64,000 nt of DNA from JBKECF01 sp047974375. Lineage in GTDB: Bacteria; Bacillota; Clostridia; Lachnospirales; CAMZNU01. The stretch covers positions 1 through 64,000 of the forward strand of contig JBKECF010000054.1 of NCBI GenBank assembly GCA_047974375.1, read 5' to 3'. Under the pieces are notes generated by a model that saw only the letters and a program-made list of their open reading frames with translations, made no database searches and was not told where the DNA came from. Position numbers and translations under genes: made by a program. Below, piece after piece: positions 7,793-17,396 of the stretch (position 1 is the first letter of the stretch; each line of letters begins with the position of its first letter).

Positions 7793-9376
7793 TTAATCTA
7801 CAATTAGAACCTCACCATTTTCCGTTACAATGTTTTGTTCTTCTGTTGCAGGTTGTTCTGCTACAGGTGGAGCTGGTGGTTCAGGTTCTGGGACTACTTC
7901 TGTAGGTTGTGGTTCAGGTTTAGGCTTTGGAGTTGCCTCTATTGGTTTTTCAGTTTCTGCAGGTTGTGTATTACCTTCTGTTTCTTTAGGTGTTGTAGGC
8001 TCTGTTGGAGCTTCACCAGCCTCATCCACAGGGATTTCTTCCACAGGAATTTCTTCAACAGGAGCTTCTTCCGCTGGAGCTGCAGGGCCTGTTCCCACAA
8101 GCATAATCCCTTTACGTGCACGATATACACTTTTATTTATAAGTTGTGTTTCCGCAAGTTGGCCATCAATAAATACATCTTTGTATAACTCGTAAGTTTG
8201 ACCATCTAAAGGCCTTGTTTTATAAGAGGTTTTACCTTGAGGTAGGGTTGGGTCTTCAACATTTTCAGTTGTTGTTGCTTTGGTAGATATGTGTTTATTA
8301 TAAAATTTAATAGTTCTATTTGCTGGCCTAGTTTCTTTGCCGTAAATGGCTATAGTAGATCTACCATTGCCGGCAGTAGCCTCAATATAAATAGGGTGCA
8401 CTGTATTATTAGAAAATTTAAAATCTATAGCTCCATCTACAAGAGTGCTATCGAAAGCGTAAGGTAAGTAGCCTACTTTAAGGGAGTGGTTTGTACGTTC
8501 CTCTATTTTTAATTCGGATTCTAAAACGGCATCGTACATTGTGCTAGAAACTTGGCATATACCTCCACCAATTCCGTCAACTAGTTCACCATCAACTATA
8601 CCGGGGGCAGCTACATAACCATTTGCAACTGTTCTGGATTTAAAAACTCTATTTGTGGAAAAAGTATCCCCTGGATATAGTACAAATCCGTTTGTATTAC
8701 TAGTTGCTAATTTTAAATTTTGTGTACGACCTGAGGACTCACCAGAATATTTTGTTGTTGCTTCCCCTAGTTTATCTTGGATTGCTTCCATGTGGGCTTT
8801 CTTATATTTAGGCTCTACATCTACATAGGAAAAGTCTATATTAGAGGCATCTCCTGTGCTTAATATTTCTCTTAGTTGTGTGAATAATAATTCCTCATCT
8901 ATACGACTGCCGTAACTGCCAGCTATGGGCATGAATGCACCATTTTCTTTTTTTACAGTTGCGTTTATTGGTTCTATATTTTCTTTTACTTTTATTTCAT
9001 AGACTATATCATTTAGGGCTTTTTCATCGTGAATAAGGGTTGGGGGTTCGCCATTCATAATACTTTCGGCAGAGTTTTCTTCAAAAGTTAAATTCACATC
9101 AGCAAAAGATATTGTATGGGGTTCATTTTTACCATTTAATTGAATTGCATTTTTTCTAATGTTTTCTTCAATGGAATTTAATGTTTTTTGAACTTCGTTT
9201 TTAGTTTGGCCACTAAAGCTTGTGCCTAAAAAGCTTGTACCTTCAGGGGCTGTTGCTTCTGGCGTTGGTGTTGGTGTTTCTATTACTTCTGTAATTTTAT
9301 CAGTGTTTTCTGTTTGCTTAGAGCTGGAACAAGCTGTTAAAAATATAAGTAATAGAATCAATATTGAAAATTTCAT
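7793..9376 (-). CDS. VanW-family lipoprotein
   Basis: A 527-residue envelope lipoprotein. The N-terminus is a type II signal peptide with lipobox LTAC, giving lipid attachment at Cys16. Residues of about 50-190 resemble the putative peptidoglycan-binding domain that often precedes VanW. The VanW domain (about 205-340) shows the family blocks FVLYPGDTFS, YVAAPGIVDG and GGGICQVSSTMYDA. A G5-like segment follows (about 365-420). The last 100 residues are a low-complexity Pro/Glu/Thr tail, probably a wall-spanning spacer. VanW proteins are linked to glycopeptide-resistance loci, but most, including this one, have no van neighbours, and their role is unknown. The start has GGAGG upstream. It is transcribed alone. 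Confidence 0.85.
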   Translation of the reverse strand: MKFSILILLLIFLTACSSSKQTENTDKITEVIETPTPTPEATAPEGTSFLGTSFSGQTKNEVQKTLNSIEENIRKNAIQLNGKNEPHTISFADVNLTFEENSAESIMNGEPPTLIHDEKALNDIVYEIKVKENIEPINATVKKENGAFMPIAGSYGSRIDEELLFTQLREILSTGDASNIDFSYVDVEPKYKKAHMEAIQDKLGEATTKYSGESSGRTQNLKLATSNTNGFVLYPGDTFSTNRVFKSRTVANGYVAAPGIVDGELVDGIGGGICQVSSTMYDAVLESELKIEERTNHSLKVGYLPYAFDSTLVDGAIDFKFSNNTVHPIYIEATAGNGRSTIAIYGKETRPANRTIKFYNKHISTKATTTENVEDPTLPQGKTSYKTRPLDGQTYELYKDVFIDGQLAETQLINKSVYRARKGIMLVGTGPAAPAEEAPVEEIPVEEIPVDEAGEAPTEPTTPKETEGNTQPAETEKPIEATPKPKPEPQPTEVVPEPEPPAPPVAEQPATEEQNIVTENGEVLIVD

Positions 9377-9482
9377 AACTTCCTCCTATTTATTTTAGTG
9401 TTTATAGTTTGCTATAAACATTTTTAACCATTGTATAATAACACAGAAAGGAAAGTTATGTGTTAAGTTATTATTACAATTT

Positions 9483-9509
9483 AAAATAAAAAAGTAATAA
9501 TTATTACTT
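9483..9509 (-). terminator. Terminator of the HD hydrolase gene
   Basis: AAGTAATAAT is followed directly by its complement ATTATTACTT (sharing the centre, 9492-9509), and on the minus strand a T-rich tract follows. It lies just downstream of the dGTPase-like stop. Confidence 0.6.
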
Positions 9510-9528
9510 AATGTCCATTAATGTTTAA

Positions 9529-10533
9529 CTAGAGCTTGGTCCATGCAAGAGGTAAAAAAAGTTGGTTATAGTGTTTTATGGAAAATCTATCAGTCATGCC
9601 CGCTATAAAGTCGGCTACTACTAATTCCATTTCTTCACCGTCCTGAACCATTTTTATATATTCATCGGGTAATTTATTAAAATCATCAATATAAAAATTA
9701 AAAATATCTTTTAGCATATGGGCTACTTTTAGTCTATCTTGTTTTAGTATATGGCTTGAATAAACTTTTTCATACATAAAACCTCTTAGTTTGTAAAATT
9801 TTTCCTTTACATTATCATCTAATAGAATATGGTTTTCATTGTAACTATTTTTTACAATGTTAGTAATTAGAAAATTAATTCTTTGGCTACTACTTTCTCC
9901 TAGTAAATTAATACAATCCTTTGGTAGGTCTTTAAAATCAATAAGGTTGGCACGTATGGCATCGTCAATGTCGTGGTTTACATAGGCTATTTTATCTGAT
10001 ATTTGCACAACTTTTCCCTCTAAGGTGTTTGGGGTAAACCTACCACGATGATTTTTTATGCCATCTATAGTTTCCTGAGTTAAGTTTAATTTTTCTATTG
10101 TATTTACAATTCTAACGGACTGTTCATTATGTTCAAATCCACAGCTTAATAATTTATTTAGCACACTTTCACCAGTATGGCCAAAAGGTGTATGACCTAA
10201 ATCGTGGCCTAGGGCTATTGCCTCTGTTAAATCCTCGTTAAGCATAAGTGCACGAGATAGGCTGCGTGATATTTGGGATACTTCTAGAGTGTGGCTTAGC
10301 CTTGTGCGATAGTGGTCGCCTTCTGGGGAAATAAAAACTTGGGTTTTGTGCATGAGCCTGCGAAAAGATTTGGAATGCATAATTCTATCTCTATCCCGTT
10401 GAAAAACTGTGCGTATGGGACATTCCTTAGAGGCTATGGCTCTGCCTTTGGAATATTTGCTTTTTGTAGCGTATTGGCTTAAATTTTTTTCTTCCTTTTC
10501 TTCTATGGTTTTGCGTATTTCTATTTTAATCAT
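9529..10533 (-). CDS. dGTPase-like HD-domain triphosphohydrolase
   Basis: Predicted deoxyguanosinetriphosphate triphosphohydrolase-like protein of 334 residues. Such enzymes hydrolyse dNTPs to the nucleoside and triphosphate. The family blocks are all visible: RTVFQRDRDRIMHSKSFRRL, KTQVFISPEGDHYRTRLSHT, and the HD metal motif GHDLGHTPFGHTGE. The conserved IAGMTDRFS is near the C-terminus. The open frame extends upstream to 10677, but the extra 48 residues are hydrophobic and unlike the family. I chose ATG 10533 because MIKIEIRKTIEEKEEKNLS matches the usual N-terminus and GAAAGG lies immediately upstream, although closer than ideal. In many Clostridia this gene precedes dnaG and rpoD, but not here. 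Confidence 0.85.
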   Translation of the reverse strand: MIKIEIRKTIEEKEEKNLSQYATKSKYSKGRAIASKECPIRTVFQRDRDRIMHSKSFRRLMHKTQVFISPEGDHYRTRLSHTLEVSQISRSLSRALMLNEDLTEAIALGHDLGHTPFGHTGESVLNKLLSCGFEHNEQSVRIVNTIEKLNLTQETIDGIKNHRGRFTPNTLEGKVVQISDKIAYVNHDIDDAIRANLIDFKDLPKDCINLLGESSSQRINFLITNIVKNSYNENHILLDDNVKEKFYKLRGFMYEKVYSSHILKQDRLKVAHMLKDIFNFYIDDFNKLPDEYIKMVQDGEEMELVVADFIAGMTDRFSIKHYNQLFLPLAWTKL

Positions 10534-10635
10534 CCTTTCTAAATATATATATACTAATGACCTGATAGGAATTTTATTAATATGAAGTATACTACAAGGA
10601 AATAAAAAAATCGAGAATGAACTATTTACAAGGTC

Positions 10636-10664
10636 TTGTACTGGGTTTTTCCATATGATAGAAT
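10636..10664 (+). promoter_or_regulatory. Candidate sigma-A promoter
   Basis: TTGTAC (10636-10641) and TAGAAT (10659-10664) are 17 bp apart, about 50 bp upstream of the O-antigen-ligase-like gene. Confidence 0.45.
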
Positions 10665-10712
10665 GTACAAAACTCATTTTAGAAATAGAATAACAAAAAA
10701 GGAAAGGTTATT

Positions 10713-12494
10713 ATGAATAATATAAGCACAAATAAAATAATTAACTACATTGGTCTAGTACTATTAATTGCCGTAGTACCACTTTTAATGAAGTTAAATA
10801 CACAAGCAGTAACACCTTCTTTACAATTATATTTTGGTACGGAGGCAGTAGACATATTTATAAATAAAAAAGTGCAATGGTTCTTGGTTACTACTTGTAT
10901 AGTTGGAATTTACAATATTTTAAATGTATTAATAGTTGGCGATAGCTATGAGTTTATGAGTGAAAAAATTAAAAATCCAATAACAATAGGCTCTTTGCTG
11001 ATTGTTGTAATGGCAATAGTAAGTTTAATATTTTCTAGTTACAAGGATATTGTTTTTGCTGGTGCTCCTGGTAGAAGTGAAAGTATTTTTGTAATGCTAG
11101 GATACTTAATGAGTATAACTTTTCCTATTATCTTTTTAAAAAGCCAAAAAGATATTTCTTGGGTTATGGTACCTTTACTTATAAGTAGTTTGATAATAGG
11201 TGCAATAGGTGCTTTTCAATATTTATTTTACGACATTGTTATTTCTGATGGTTTTTCTAAATATTATTTAGGCGACCAGTATGGAACTACAAAAGTTGGA
11301 GCTGCCTTTACTTCTTCCTACTCTACTTTGTACAACCCAAACTATTTAGGCCAATACACAAGTATGTTAATTCCGTTGTGTGGAGCTATACTAGTTGGCT
11401 TTAAAAATAAATTTATTAAACTATTAAGCTTATTAAATATAATTTTATTAGCTATTGCTCTTATTGGATCAGAATCGGAAACGGGAGCCCTTGCCCTATG
11501 TGGAACAATAGGCATTATGTTTATAATGGAGTGTGTATATTCATTAAAAAATGGGCGAAAAACAAGGGGTATAGTATTATTGGTGGCCATAGTTTTAATG
11601 CCTATTGTATTTATTATAAGTATTTTACTTAATCCAACTTTAAATAAAAATTTTAATAGAGTCCTGAGTAATTCTCTTTATACTGATAATTTTTTTGTTT
11701 CTTTAGACTATAATGAAAATAGTGTAATGATTGAAAATAAATTTGGCATGCATACTTTCGTTTTTGAAAATAATACTTTCGACTTTATAGATGAAACAGG
11801 CACAATGCTAATTGAAGACTGCGAATTTAAAGAAGGTTATATGTTATCTGCAGAAACTAGTAATAATGTAATGGTGGACATTACTTTAGGGGCAGAAAAA
11901 TTAATTGGCTATAAGGCTGAGGGCACAGACCTTTTATTTGTGCCAGATGGCAATAATACTAAGTTTATTGGTTCAGGTGGAGAGTCTGTAGATATTCACA
12001 ATAAAGTGCCATCTATTGGTTTTAAAAATTATCAAGGTTTTGCAAGTAACAGAGGTTATATATGGTCTAAGTCTTTACCTATGGTATTAGACACTTTGTT
12101 AATAGGTAATGGCAGCAATACTTTTATAAAGGAGTTTCCTCAATATGATGTAGAGGGGAAATTAATTTACTATAAAGACCCAAGAATAGTAGTGGATAAG
12201 CCTCACAATGTTTTAATATCCTATAGTGTAAATACAGGGTTTTTGTCTTTAGTTGGGTATTTAATTTTATTAGGATTTAGTATATATTTAAATATAAGGG
12301 AATACTTAAAAAGCGCAGATTTGTATAATAGGTGTTTGCATTTGGGTCTAATTGCTTTTATTGCTTCCTATTTTATAAATGGATTTGCAACAGATCAAAA
12401 TATTAATGTTTCGCCTGTATTTTTTGTAATGTTAGGCTTTAGTTATGCAATAGTTTATATTAAAAAAGATAAAAAATGGTTTTGGGTTAAATAA
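10713..12494 (+). CDS. O-antigen ligase/polymerase-like membrane protein
   Basis: A 593-residue polytopic membrane protein of the Wzy/WaaL (O-antigen ligase) type. About ten hydrophobic segments are visible, in two blocks (residues 10-305 and 495-590). They are separated by a roughly 190-residue polar, probably extracellular domain. That domain contains the typical late motif KPHNVLISYSVNTGF (about residue 495), which matches the D/KPHN...G signature of the family's catalytic periplasmic loop. These enzymes join undecaprenyl-linked glycans. The product here could be a capsule or secondary wall polymer. No glycosyltransferases are adjacent, so the substrate is unknown. The start has AGGAAAGG upstream. 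Confidence 0.7.
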   Translation: MNNISTNKIINYIGLVLLIAVVPLLMKLNTQAVTPSLQLYFGTEAVDIFINKKVQWFLVTTCIVGIYNILNVLIVGDSYEFMSEKIKNPITIGSLLIVVMAIVSLIFSSYKDIVFAGAPGRSESIFVMLGYLMSITFPIIFLKSQKDISWVMVPLLISSLIIGAIGAFQYLFYDIVISDGFSKYYLGDQYGTTKVGAAFTSSYSTLYNPNYLGQYTSMLIPLCGAILVGFKNKFIKLLSLLNIILLAIALIGSESETGALALCGTIGIMFIMECVYSLKNGRKTRGIVLLVAIVLMPIVFIISILLNPTLNKNFNRVLSNSLYTDNFFVSLDYNENSVMIENKFGMHTFVFENNTFDFIDETGTMLIEDCEFKEGYMLSAETSNNVMVDITLGAEKLIGYKAEGTDLLFVPDGNNTKFIGSGGESVDIHNKVPSIGFKNYQGFASNRGYIWSKSLPMVLDTLLIGNGSNTFIKEFPQYDVEGKLIYYKDPRIVVDKPHNVLISYSVNTGFLSLVGYLILLGFSIYLNIREYLKSADLYNRCLHLGLIAFIASYFINGFATDQNINVSPVFFVMLGFSYAIVYIKKDKKWFWVK

Positions 12495-12503
12495 GGAGAT
12501 ATT

Positions 12504-12755
12504 ATGAAATATAAAACATTGGGAGTTTGCTCTTTAGAAATTGATTTTCAAGTGGAAAATGACGTAATAAAAAACATTTCTTTTTACCAAGGTTGCAATG
12601 GGAATTTACAAGGGATTTCTAGGTTAGTAACAGGTATGAAAGTTGATGATGTAATAGAAAAGCTAAAAGGTTTAGATTGCAAAGGGAAGGGGACTTCCTG
12701 CCCGGACCAGTTGGCAAAAGCTTTAATAGCATATAAACAAGGAGCAGTTTGTTGA
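12504..12755 (+). CDS. TIGR03905-type TSCPD domain protein
   Basis: A small 83-residue protein with the TSCPD signature near its end (GTSCPDQLAKAL), which is also found at the C-terminus of some class II ribonucleotide reductases. The free-standing form (TIGR03905 family) is common in Clostridia and of unknown function, perhaps metal- or nucleotide-related through its Cys residues. It begins 9 bp after the preceding membrane protein with AAGGAG upstream. Its stop overlaps the start of the acetyltransferase gene. Confidence 0.85.
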   Translation: MKYKTLGVCSLEIDFQVENDVIKNISFYQGCNGNLQGISRLVTGMKVDDVIEKLKGLDCKGKGTSCPDQLAKALIAYKQGAVC

Positions 12756-13201
12756 TAGAAGTATTAAGTCAAAAAGATAGAGCGGATTGTGCTAAAATGT
12801 TTGTTAGAGTCTTTAAAGAAGAGCCTTTTAACTATAATTTTATAAATTATGAAATGGCTACTAAATATATAGGTGGAATATTTAAAGACCCTAGCTTTCG
12901 TGGTTATAAATTTATTGAGAATGACATAGTTTTAGGCTATTGCTTAGGCTCGGCAGAAACAGCATTGCCAAATCCACAGTACCATATAAAGGAAATATAC
13001 ATGGATTTGGAAGTGCAAAATAAGGGCTATGGCTCGCGTTTTTTAAGTTATATAGAGCTGGATTTAGCTAATATAGGTATGTATGTTATGTCTTTATACA
13101 CAAATAAACTTGTACCTGCCTATGAATTTTATTTGAAAAATGATTATATGGAAATAAAAGATACTGTTCATTTTATGAAGGTTATAAAGAATAAAAAGTA
13201 A
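12749..13201 (+). CDS. GNAT family N-acetyltransferase
   Basis: A 150-residue GCN5-related acetyltransferase. The acetyl-CoA-binding motif A appears as IYMDLEVQNKGYGSRFLSYI (about residues 88-107; Q/R-x-x-G-x-G/A type), followed by motif B (VPAYEFYLKNDYME). The acceptor is unknown. The start is TTG at 12749 or 12752, both overlapping the end of the TSCPD gene. GGAG at 12741-12744 fits either, so translation is probably coupled. A terminator follows immediately. Confidence 0.8.
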   Translation: MLIEVLSQKDRADCAKMFVRVFKEEPFNYNFINYEMATKYIGGIFKDPSFRGYKFIENDIVLGYCLGSAETALPNPQYHIKEIYMDLEVQNKGYGSRFLSYIELDLANIGMYVMSLYTNKLVPAYEFYLKNDYMEIKDTVHFMKVIKNKK

Positions 13202-13260
13202 GACTATAAGACAATAAAAGCTGATGATAAAATCGGGCTATATTTGCTTATAGTCTTTTT
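13200..13260 (+). terminator. Rho-independent terminator with nested hairpin
   Basis: AAGACTATAAG (13200-13210) pairs with CTTATAGTCTT (13247-13257) and runs into a T tract. An inner stem AGCTGAT/ATCGGGCT sits in the loop. It overlaps the acetyltransferase stop codon. Confidence 0.75.
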
Positions 13261-13302
13261 TTGTATATACTTAGATAAAATAGAGAGAAATGGAGCGAAA
13301 AC

Positions 13303-15393
13303 ATGGGAGAGTTAAAACATAAATACAAGTACAAAAATATAGTTATTTTATCATTATATACATTAATACTTTTATTAATACTTATACTAGTGGGGTTTAC
13401 ATTAAGTGCTATAAACAATTCTCGTAGGGAGAAATACATATCATTGGTGGAGTTAAATGCCAATAATATAAATAATTCCATAAGTTTGTCTAGAAATAGC
13501 GTAAAGACTGTAGAAAGTTCTGCTTTGGCAAAAGGGTGGCTAAAAGCAGATACAACAAGTGAAGAATATTATTATCAATATAAATTAATAAAATTATTGC
13601 GAGAGGATATTAATATAGCCAGTGGTGTGATATACAGCATAGGGGCTGTAAAAATAGCTGGCAATGATGTCTATGGAATAACCAATACTTCTTCAAAAAG
13701 TGTTGATACTATAATAGACGATATTTTAAAAATAAAAAGGTCTGAGTTGCCGAAGATAATGGAGAATTTGCGTAAAACAGGGGAATATACCTGTTCCTAT
13801 GAATTAAATAGCAATGAGTATTTTATAAGACTTTATTATAGTGAATATTCAAATAATGAAATGGTAATGTATACGAAAGTTCCCTATGAATTGTTAAATA
13901 TAAAAGATGGTTATTGGACTTTACAAATAAAGGATGATTTAATTGCAACTAGCGACTTAGAAAAATACCAAGAATATTTAAATAATGTTAACGATATTAA
14001 TTATATTAATATAAGTACAAATGTGGATACAGTAATGACATACAGATTTATAGTCCAAAAATATAACCTTAATTTTTTATGGACTTTGGGCTTAATAATT
14101 ACAATAATTTCGGCAAGTGGATATTTTATAATAAGAAAAATAAGTTTTTTTCTGTATAAACCATTGGATAATCTATTATATAACTATGAAATATCCGACA
14201 GAAACATGGTTATAGATGAAATAAAACTTTTTGAAGAAAGTGTAAATAAAGTAAATATTTTAAATAGTAATATAAAAAATATTCGTAAAGATATAAGTGT
14301 GAAAACTAAGGAAAATAAATATTTTAAATTGATTATGGGTTACAATGAGGAAGTTGATTTTTTTGACGATTTTTTTGTTAGTTTATTTAAGTTTGAAACT
14401 TATACAAATTCTGAGGATATTTATTATGCGCAAAATGAATTGCAAGTATATGGCAGTGAAAATGAAAAGGCAATATTTGTTAGACTAGATAATGAGAGTA
14501 TTTTATTTATTTTAAAAGTAAGTAAGTATAAATATGCGTATGACATAGTATCTACGCTATTATATAATTATTTAGATGATTTTAGCGTTACAGTTGCCTT
14601 AACGGATAAATATAGAAATTTTAAAAATTTGCACACAGCCTATAATGCAGCTAATAAAATACAGGAGTATAAATATTATTTTCCAGAAAAAGACATAATT
14701 ACTTTTAAAGATTTGCAAAATATTGTTCTAGATGATTATAATTTTCCTGTTGCCATAGAAAATAAAATTATATACTTAGCTTTAAAAGGTGACGACGATG
14801 CGTTGAACCTATATGATGAGTTTATTCGCTTAAATATTTCTAATACAAACATAACAAATATTATATTTGAAAATTATGTTTTGGCTCTAATTAATATGGT
14901 AAATAGAATTTTTTCGGAATTAAAAATTCGTCCCAATGATTTAATAGGCTACGATGTATCTTACTTCGACTGGGTAAATAGACGGAATGATTCAAATATT
15001 GTATTTGATATAAGAACTGTACTAAGTAATGTAGTAAGTAAAAGACGGGATATAAGAGAAAAGGCAGATGTCGATATAGAAGGAAGTATAATTGACTATG
15101 TGCATAAAAATTATATGCTAGACATTATGTTAAATGATATTTATTCAGAATATGAAATATCTCCTCAACGTGTAAGCGATATTTTTAAACGTAATACGGG
15201 CATGAGTTTTAAAGTGTATTTAAATTCCTATAGAATAGAAAGGGCTAAGGAAATACAGGAAAAAGATGTAAATATAAAAACAGGTGATTTAGCAGAAATA
15301 GTTGGATTTAATAGCTCCACCAGTTTTATAAGAGTCTATAAAAAAATAGTTGGGGTTTCGCCACAGGAGTATCAACGAAATGTAAAGAAATAA
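13303..15393 (+). CDS. Membrane-anchored AraC-family regulator (extracellular sensor plus HTH)
   Basis: A 696-residue one-component regulator. A membrane helix (residues about 17-37) leads into a roughly 210-residue extracytoplasmic sensor region. A second membrane helix follows (about 255-277), then a cytoplasmic middle region and a C-terminal AraC DNA-binding domain with two helix-turn-helix units (about 595-696, ending SFIRVYKKIVGVSPQEYQ). Proteins of this design lie beside LplA/LplB/YtcP transporters in Firmicutes and activate them in response to extracellular sugars. The transporter starts 180 bp downstream on the same strand, so it is the likely target. The start ATG has GGAG upstream. 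Confidence 0.8.
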   Translation: MGELKHKYKYKNIVILSLYTLILLLILILVGFTLSAINNSRREKYISLVELNANNINNSISLSRNSVKTVESSALAKGWLKADTTSEEYYYQYKLIKLLREDINIASGVIYSIGAVKIAGNDVYGITNTSSKSVDTIIDDILKIKRSELPKIMENLRKTGEYTCSYELNSNEYFIRLYYSEYSNNEMVMYTKVPYELLNIKDGYWTLQIKDDLIATSDLEKYQEYLNNVNDINYINISTNVDTVMTYRFIVQKYNLNFLWTLGLIITIISASGYFIIRKISFFLYKPLDNLLYNYEISDRNMVIDEIKLFEESVNKVNILNSNIKNIRKDISVKTKENKYFKLIMGYNEEVDFFDDFFVSLFKFETYTNSEDIYYAQNELQVYGSENEKAIFVRLDNESILFILKVSKYKYAYDIVSTLLYNYLDDFSVTVALTDKYRNFKNLHTAYNAANKIQEYKYYFPEKDIITFKDLQNIVLDDYNFPVAIENKIIYLALKGDDDALNLYDEFIRLNISNTNITNIIFENYVLALINMVNRIFSELKIRPNDLIGYDVSYFDWVNRRNDSNIVFDIRTVLSNVVSKRRDIREKADVDIEGSIIDYVHKNYMLDIMLNDIYSEYEISPQRVSDIFKRNTGMSFKVYLNSYRIERAKEIQEKDVNIKTGDLAEIVGFNSSTSFIRVYKKIVGVSPQEYQRNVKK

Positions 15394-15417
15394 GCTGCCT
15401 AATAGGTGGCTTTTTTT
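15394..15417 (+). terminator. Rho-independent terminator
   Basis: GCTGCCT pairs with AGGTGGC (two G-U pairs) and is followed by seven T. It separates the regulator from the transporter genes, so the latter need their own promoter in 15418-15574. Confidence 0.75.
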
Positions 15418-15574
15418 AGTATACTTTTAAATATTTGTTTATAAGATTTTATGTGTAGATGCCCATAATTTGTAGGTTTTTAAAAAATTGTGCATTGAAT
15501 ACAAATTGTTTATATACAACTTTTTGTTAATATATTAAAGTTTTCTTATAACCTAAGGGAAAGGAGGAACACGC

Positions 15575-16468
15575 ATGAGAAGTAAAAAAATTGATTGGCA
15601 GTTATTGCTAATATTATCGCCAGGGGTAATATGGCTATTTATGTTTTGCTATATTCCTATGAATGGCTTAAGAATGGCTTTTTACAACTATAATGCCTTT
15701 GCTGGATTTAAAGGTAGTATATTTATTGGTTTTGAGAATTTTATAAGGTTATTTTCTGGACAAGATTTTCCAAGGGCGGTAAAAAATACTTTGGTAATTG
15801 GTTTTTTGCAATTATTAATTTCCTTTCCTTTTGCGATATTTTTAGCATTATTAATTACAGAGATGCGTAGTAAATGGCTACCTAAAATTGCACAAACGGT
15901 TACATTTTTGCCTTATTTTGTTTCTACAGTAGTAGCTGTAAGTATTGCTATTAGCTTTTTATCACCGTCTACAGGGGTTATAAATCTTATACTTAATAAA
16001 TTAGGTTTCGAATCTATTTATTTTATAGTTGAGCCTAAATATTTTAGAGCTACTTACATAATACTGGCAATATGGAAATCGGCGGGATTCAATGCAGTTA
16101 TTTATATAGCAGCATTAATGGGGATAGACCCAACTTTTTATGAATGTGCAGATGTAGAGGGAGCTAGTAGGTTGCAAAGGATTAGATATATAACTTTGCC
16201 TTCAATATCCCATACAGTTTCAATTATGTTGATTTTGCAATTGGGAAATATAATAAAAGTTGGCTATGAAACAATACTTTTACTTTATCAACCTTCTACT
16301 TATTCGGTTGCTGATGTAATAAGTACCTATACTTATAGACTGGGTATGGTGCAAAATAATTTTGGTTTAGCAACGGCTGCGGGGTTATTTGAATCTGTTG
16401 TATCTCTCTTATTAATTGTTATGGCTAACAAAATATCTAGGAAGATGTCGACTACTTCGGTTTGGTAA
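15575..16468 (+). CDS. Sugar ABC transporter permease, LplB type
   Basis: A 297-residue inner-membrane permease of the CUT1 carbohydrate ABC family, LplB branch. Six hydrophobic segments are visible. The cytoplasmic EAA loop that contacts the ATPase appears as YECADVEGASRLQRIRYITL (about residues 189-208). The N-terminus is short, with the first helix beginning at residue 8. AAAGGAGG precedes the ATG. It pairs with the YtcP-type permease 27 bp downstream and the lipoprotein after that. The substrate is probably a plant or host oligosaccharide, by analogy with rhamnogalacturonan and alginate transporters; the sequence does not settle it. Confidence 0.88.
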   Translation: MRSKKIDWQLLLILSPGVIWLFMFCYIPMNGLRMAFYNYNAFAGFKGSIFIGFENFIRLFSGQDFPRAVKNTLVIGFLQLLISFPFAIFLALLITEMRSKWLPKIAQTVTFLPYFVSTVVAVSIAISFLSPSTGVINLILNKLGFESIYFIVEPKYFRATYIILAIWKSAGFNAVIYIAALMGIDPTFYECADVEGASRLQRIRYITLPSISHTVSIMLILQLGNIIKVGYETILLLYQPSTYSVADVISTYTYRLGMVQNNFGLATAAGLFESVVSLLLIVMANKISRKMSTTSVW

Positions 16469-16495
16469 AGGCCTTTAAAAGATGGGAGGTGTAAT

Positions 16496-17392
16496 GTGAA
16501 GGGTCAAGGGATTTTTAGTAAACGAAAAACTAAAGGGGATATGATATATGACTTAATTGTTTTTGTGGTTGGTATAATAATTGTGTGTTTATTTTTTTTC
16601 CCCCTTTGGTATATATTTGTAGCATCACTTAGTAAGCCTTTTTATATAGCTAATGGTGATGTGCTGTTTTGGATAAAAGGGTTTACAACGGCTTCTTATG
16701 AAAAAGCTTTCGAAACAGCGAACTTGGGCAGAGGCTTTATTAATTCAATAATTATTTTGGTTGGCGGTACAGCGGTAAATATGTTTTTTACTACAACCCT
16801 AGCCTATGCTTTGTCTAAAAGGGATTTGCCTTTTAAAAAGTTTTTTAATTTTTATACGGTATTTACTATGCTTTTTACGGCTGGGATGATTCCTTTTTAT
16901 CAGGTTTTAAAAAGTTACAATTTATTAGATAGTTATTGGGGCAATATGATAGGTTTTGCTGTTAATACTTTTAATGTAATTATTTTACGTAGCTTTTTTC
17001 AGCAGGTTTCAGATGAATATGAGGAGGCTGCGAGAATAGATGGAGCTGGTACTTTTAGAATATTTTGGCAAATTTATTTGCCTTTATCTGGTGCTGCTCT
17101 AGCTACTATAAGTTTATTTTATGCTGTAAGTAGATGGAATGGGTATTTTTGGTCTTCTATTTTATTTACAACGGAAACAAAACAGCCTTTACAAGTAATT
17201 TTAAGAAAATTATTAGTAGAACAACAAGGTTTAATGGAGGGGGATATGTCTACAGGTCCAAATGCTCCTTATTCCAAAGATACAATAACTTATGCGACCA
17301 TTATTATTTCTACATTACCAATGATTTTAGTTTTTCCATTTATACAAAAATATTTTAGAACAGGTGTTACTCTTGGTGGAGTGAAAGGATGA
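16496..17392 (+). CDS. Sugar ABC transporter permease, YtcP type
   Basis: The second CUT1 permease, 298 residues, with six predicted membrane helices. The EAA loop is EYEEAARIDGAGTFRIFWQI (about residues 176-195). The characteristic C-terminus FIQKYFRTGVTLGGVKG is present. The start is GTG at 16496 with GGGAGG seven bases upstream; an ATG two bases earlier is out of frame. It forms a heterodimer with the preceding LplB-type permease. It ends four bases before the binding lipoprotein gene. Confidence 0.88.
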   Translation: MKGQGIFSKRKTKGDMIYDLIVFVVGIIIVCLFFFPLWYIFVASLSKPFYIANGDVLFWIKGFTTASYEKAFETANLGRGFINSIIILVGGTAVNMFFTTTLAYALSKRDLPFKKFFNFYTVFTMLFTAGMIPFYQVLKSYNLLDSYWGNMIGFAVNTFNVIILRSFFQQVSDEYEEAARIDGAGTFRIFWQIYLPLSGAALATISLFYAVSRWNGYFWSSILFTTETKQPLQVILRKLLVEQQGLMEGDMSTGPNAPYSKDTITYATIIISTLPMILVFPFIQKYFRTGVTLGGVKG

Positions 17393-17396
17393 TATT

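Noticed and set aside
7830..8195. Plus-strand open frames opposite the VanW gene tail.
   Set aside because: They are shadows of the Pro/Glu/Thr-rich coding repeat on the minus strand, with Gly/Ser or Phe/Arg low-complexity products and no ribosome sites.
10534..10677. 48-residue N-terminal extension of the dGTPase-like protein.
   Set aside because: The residues are hydrophobic and unlike the family, and the region is better explained as upstream control sequence for the divergent gene.
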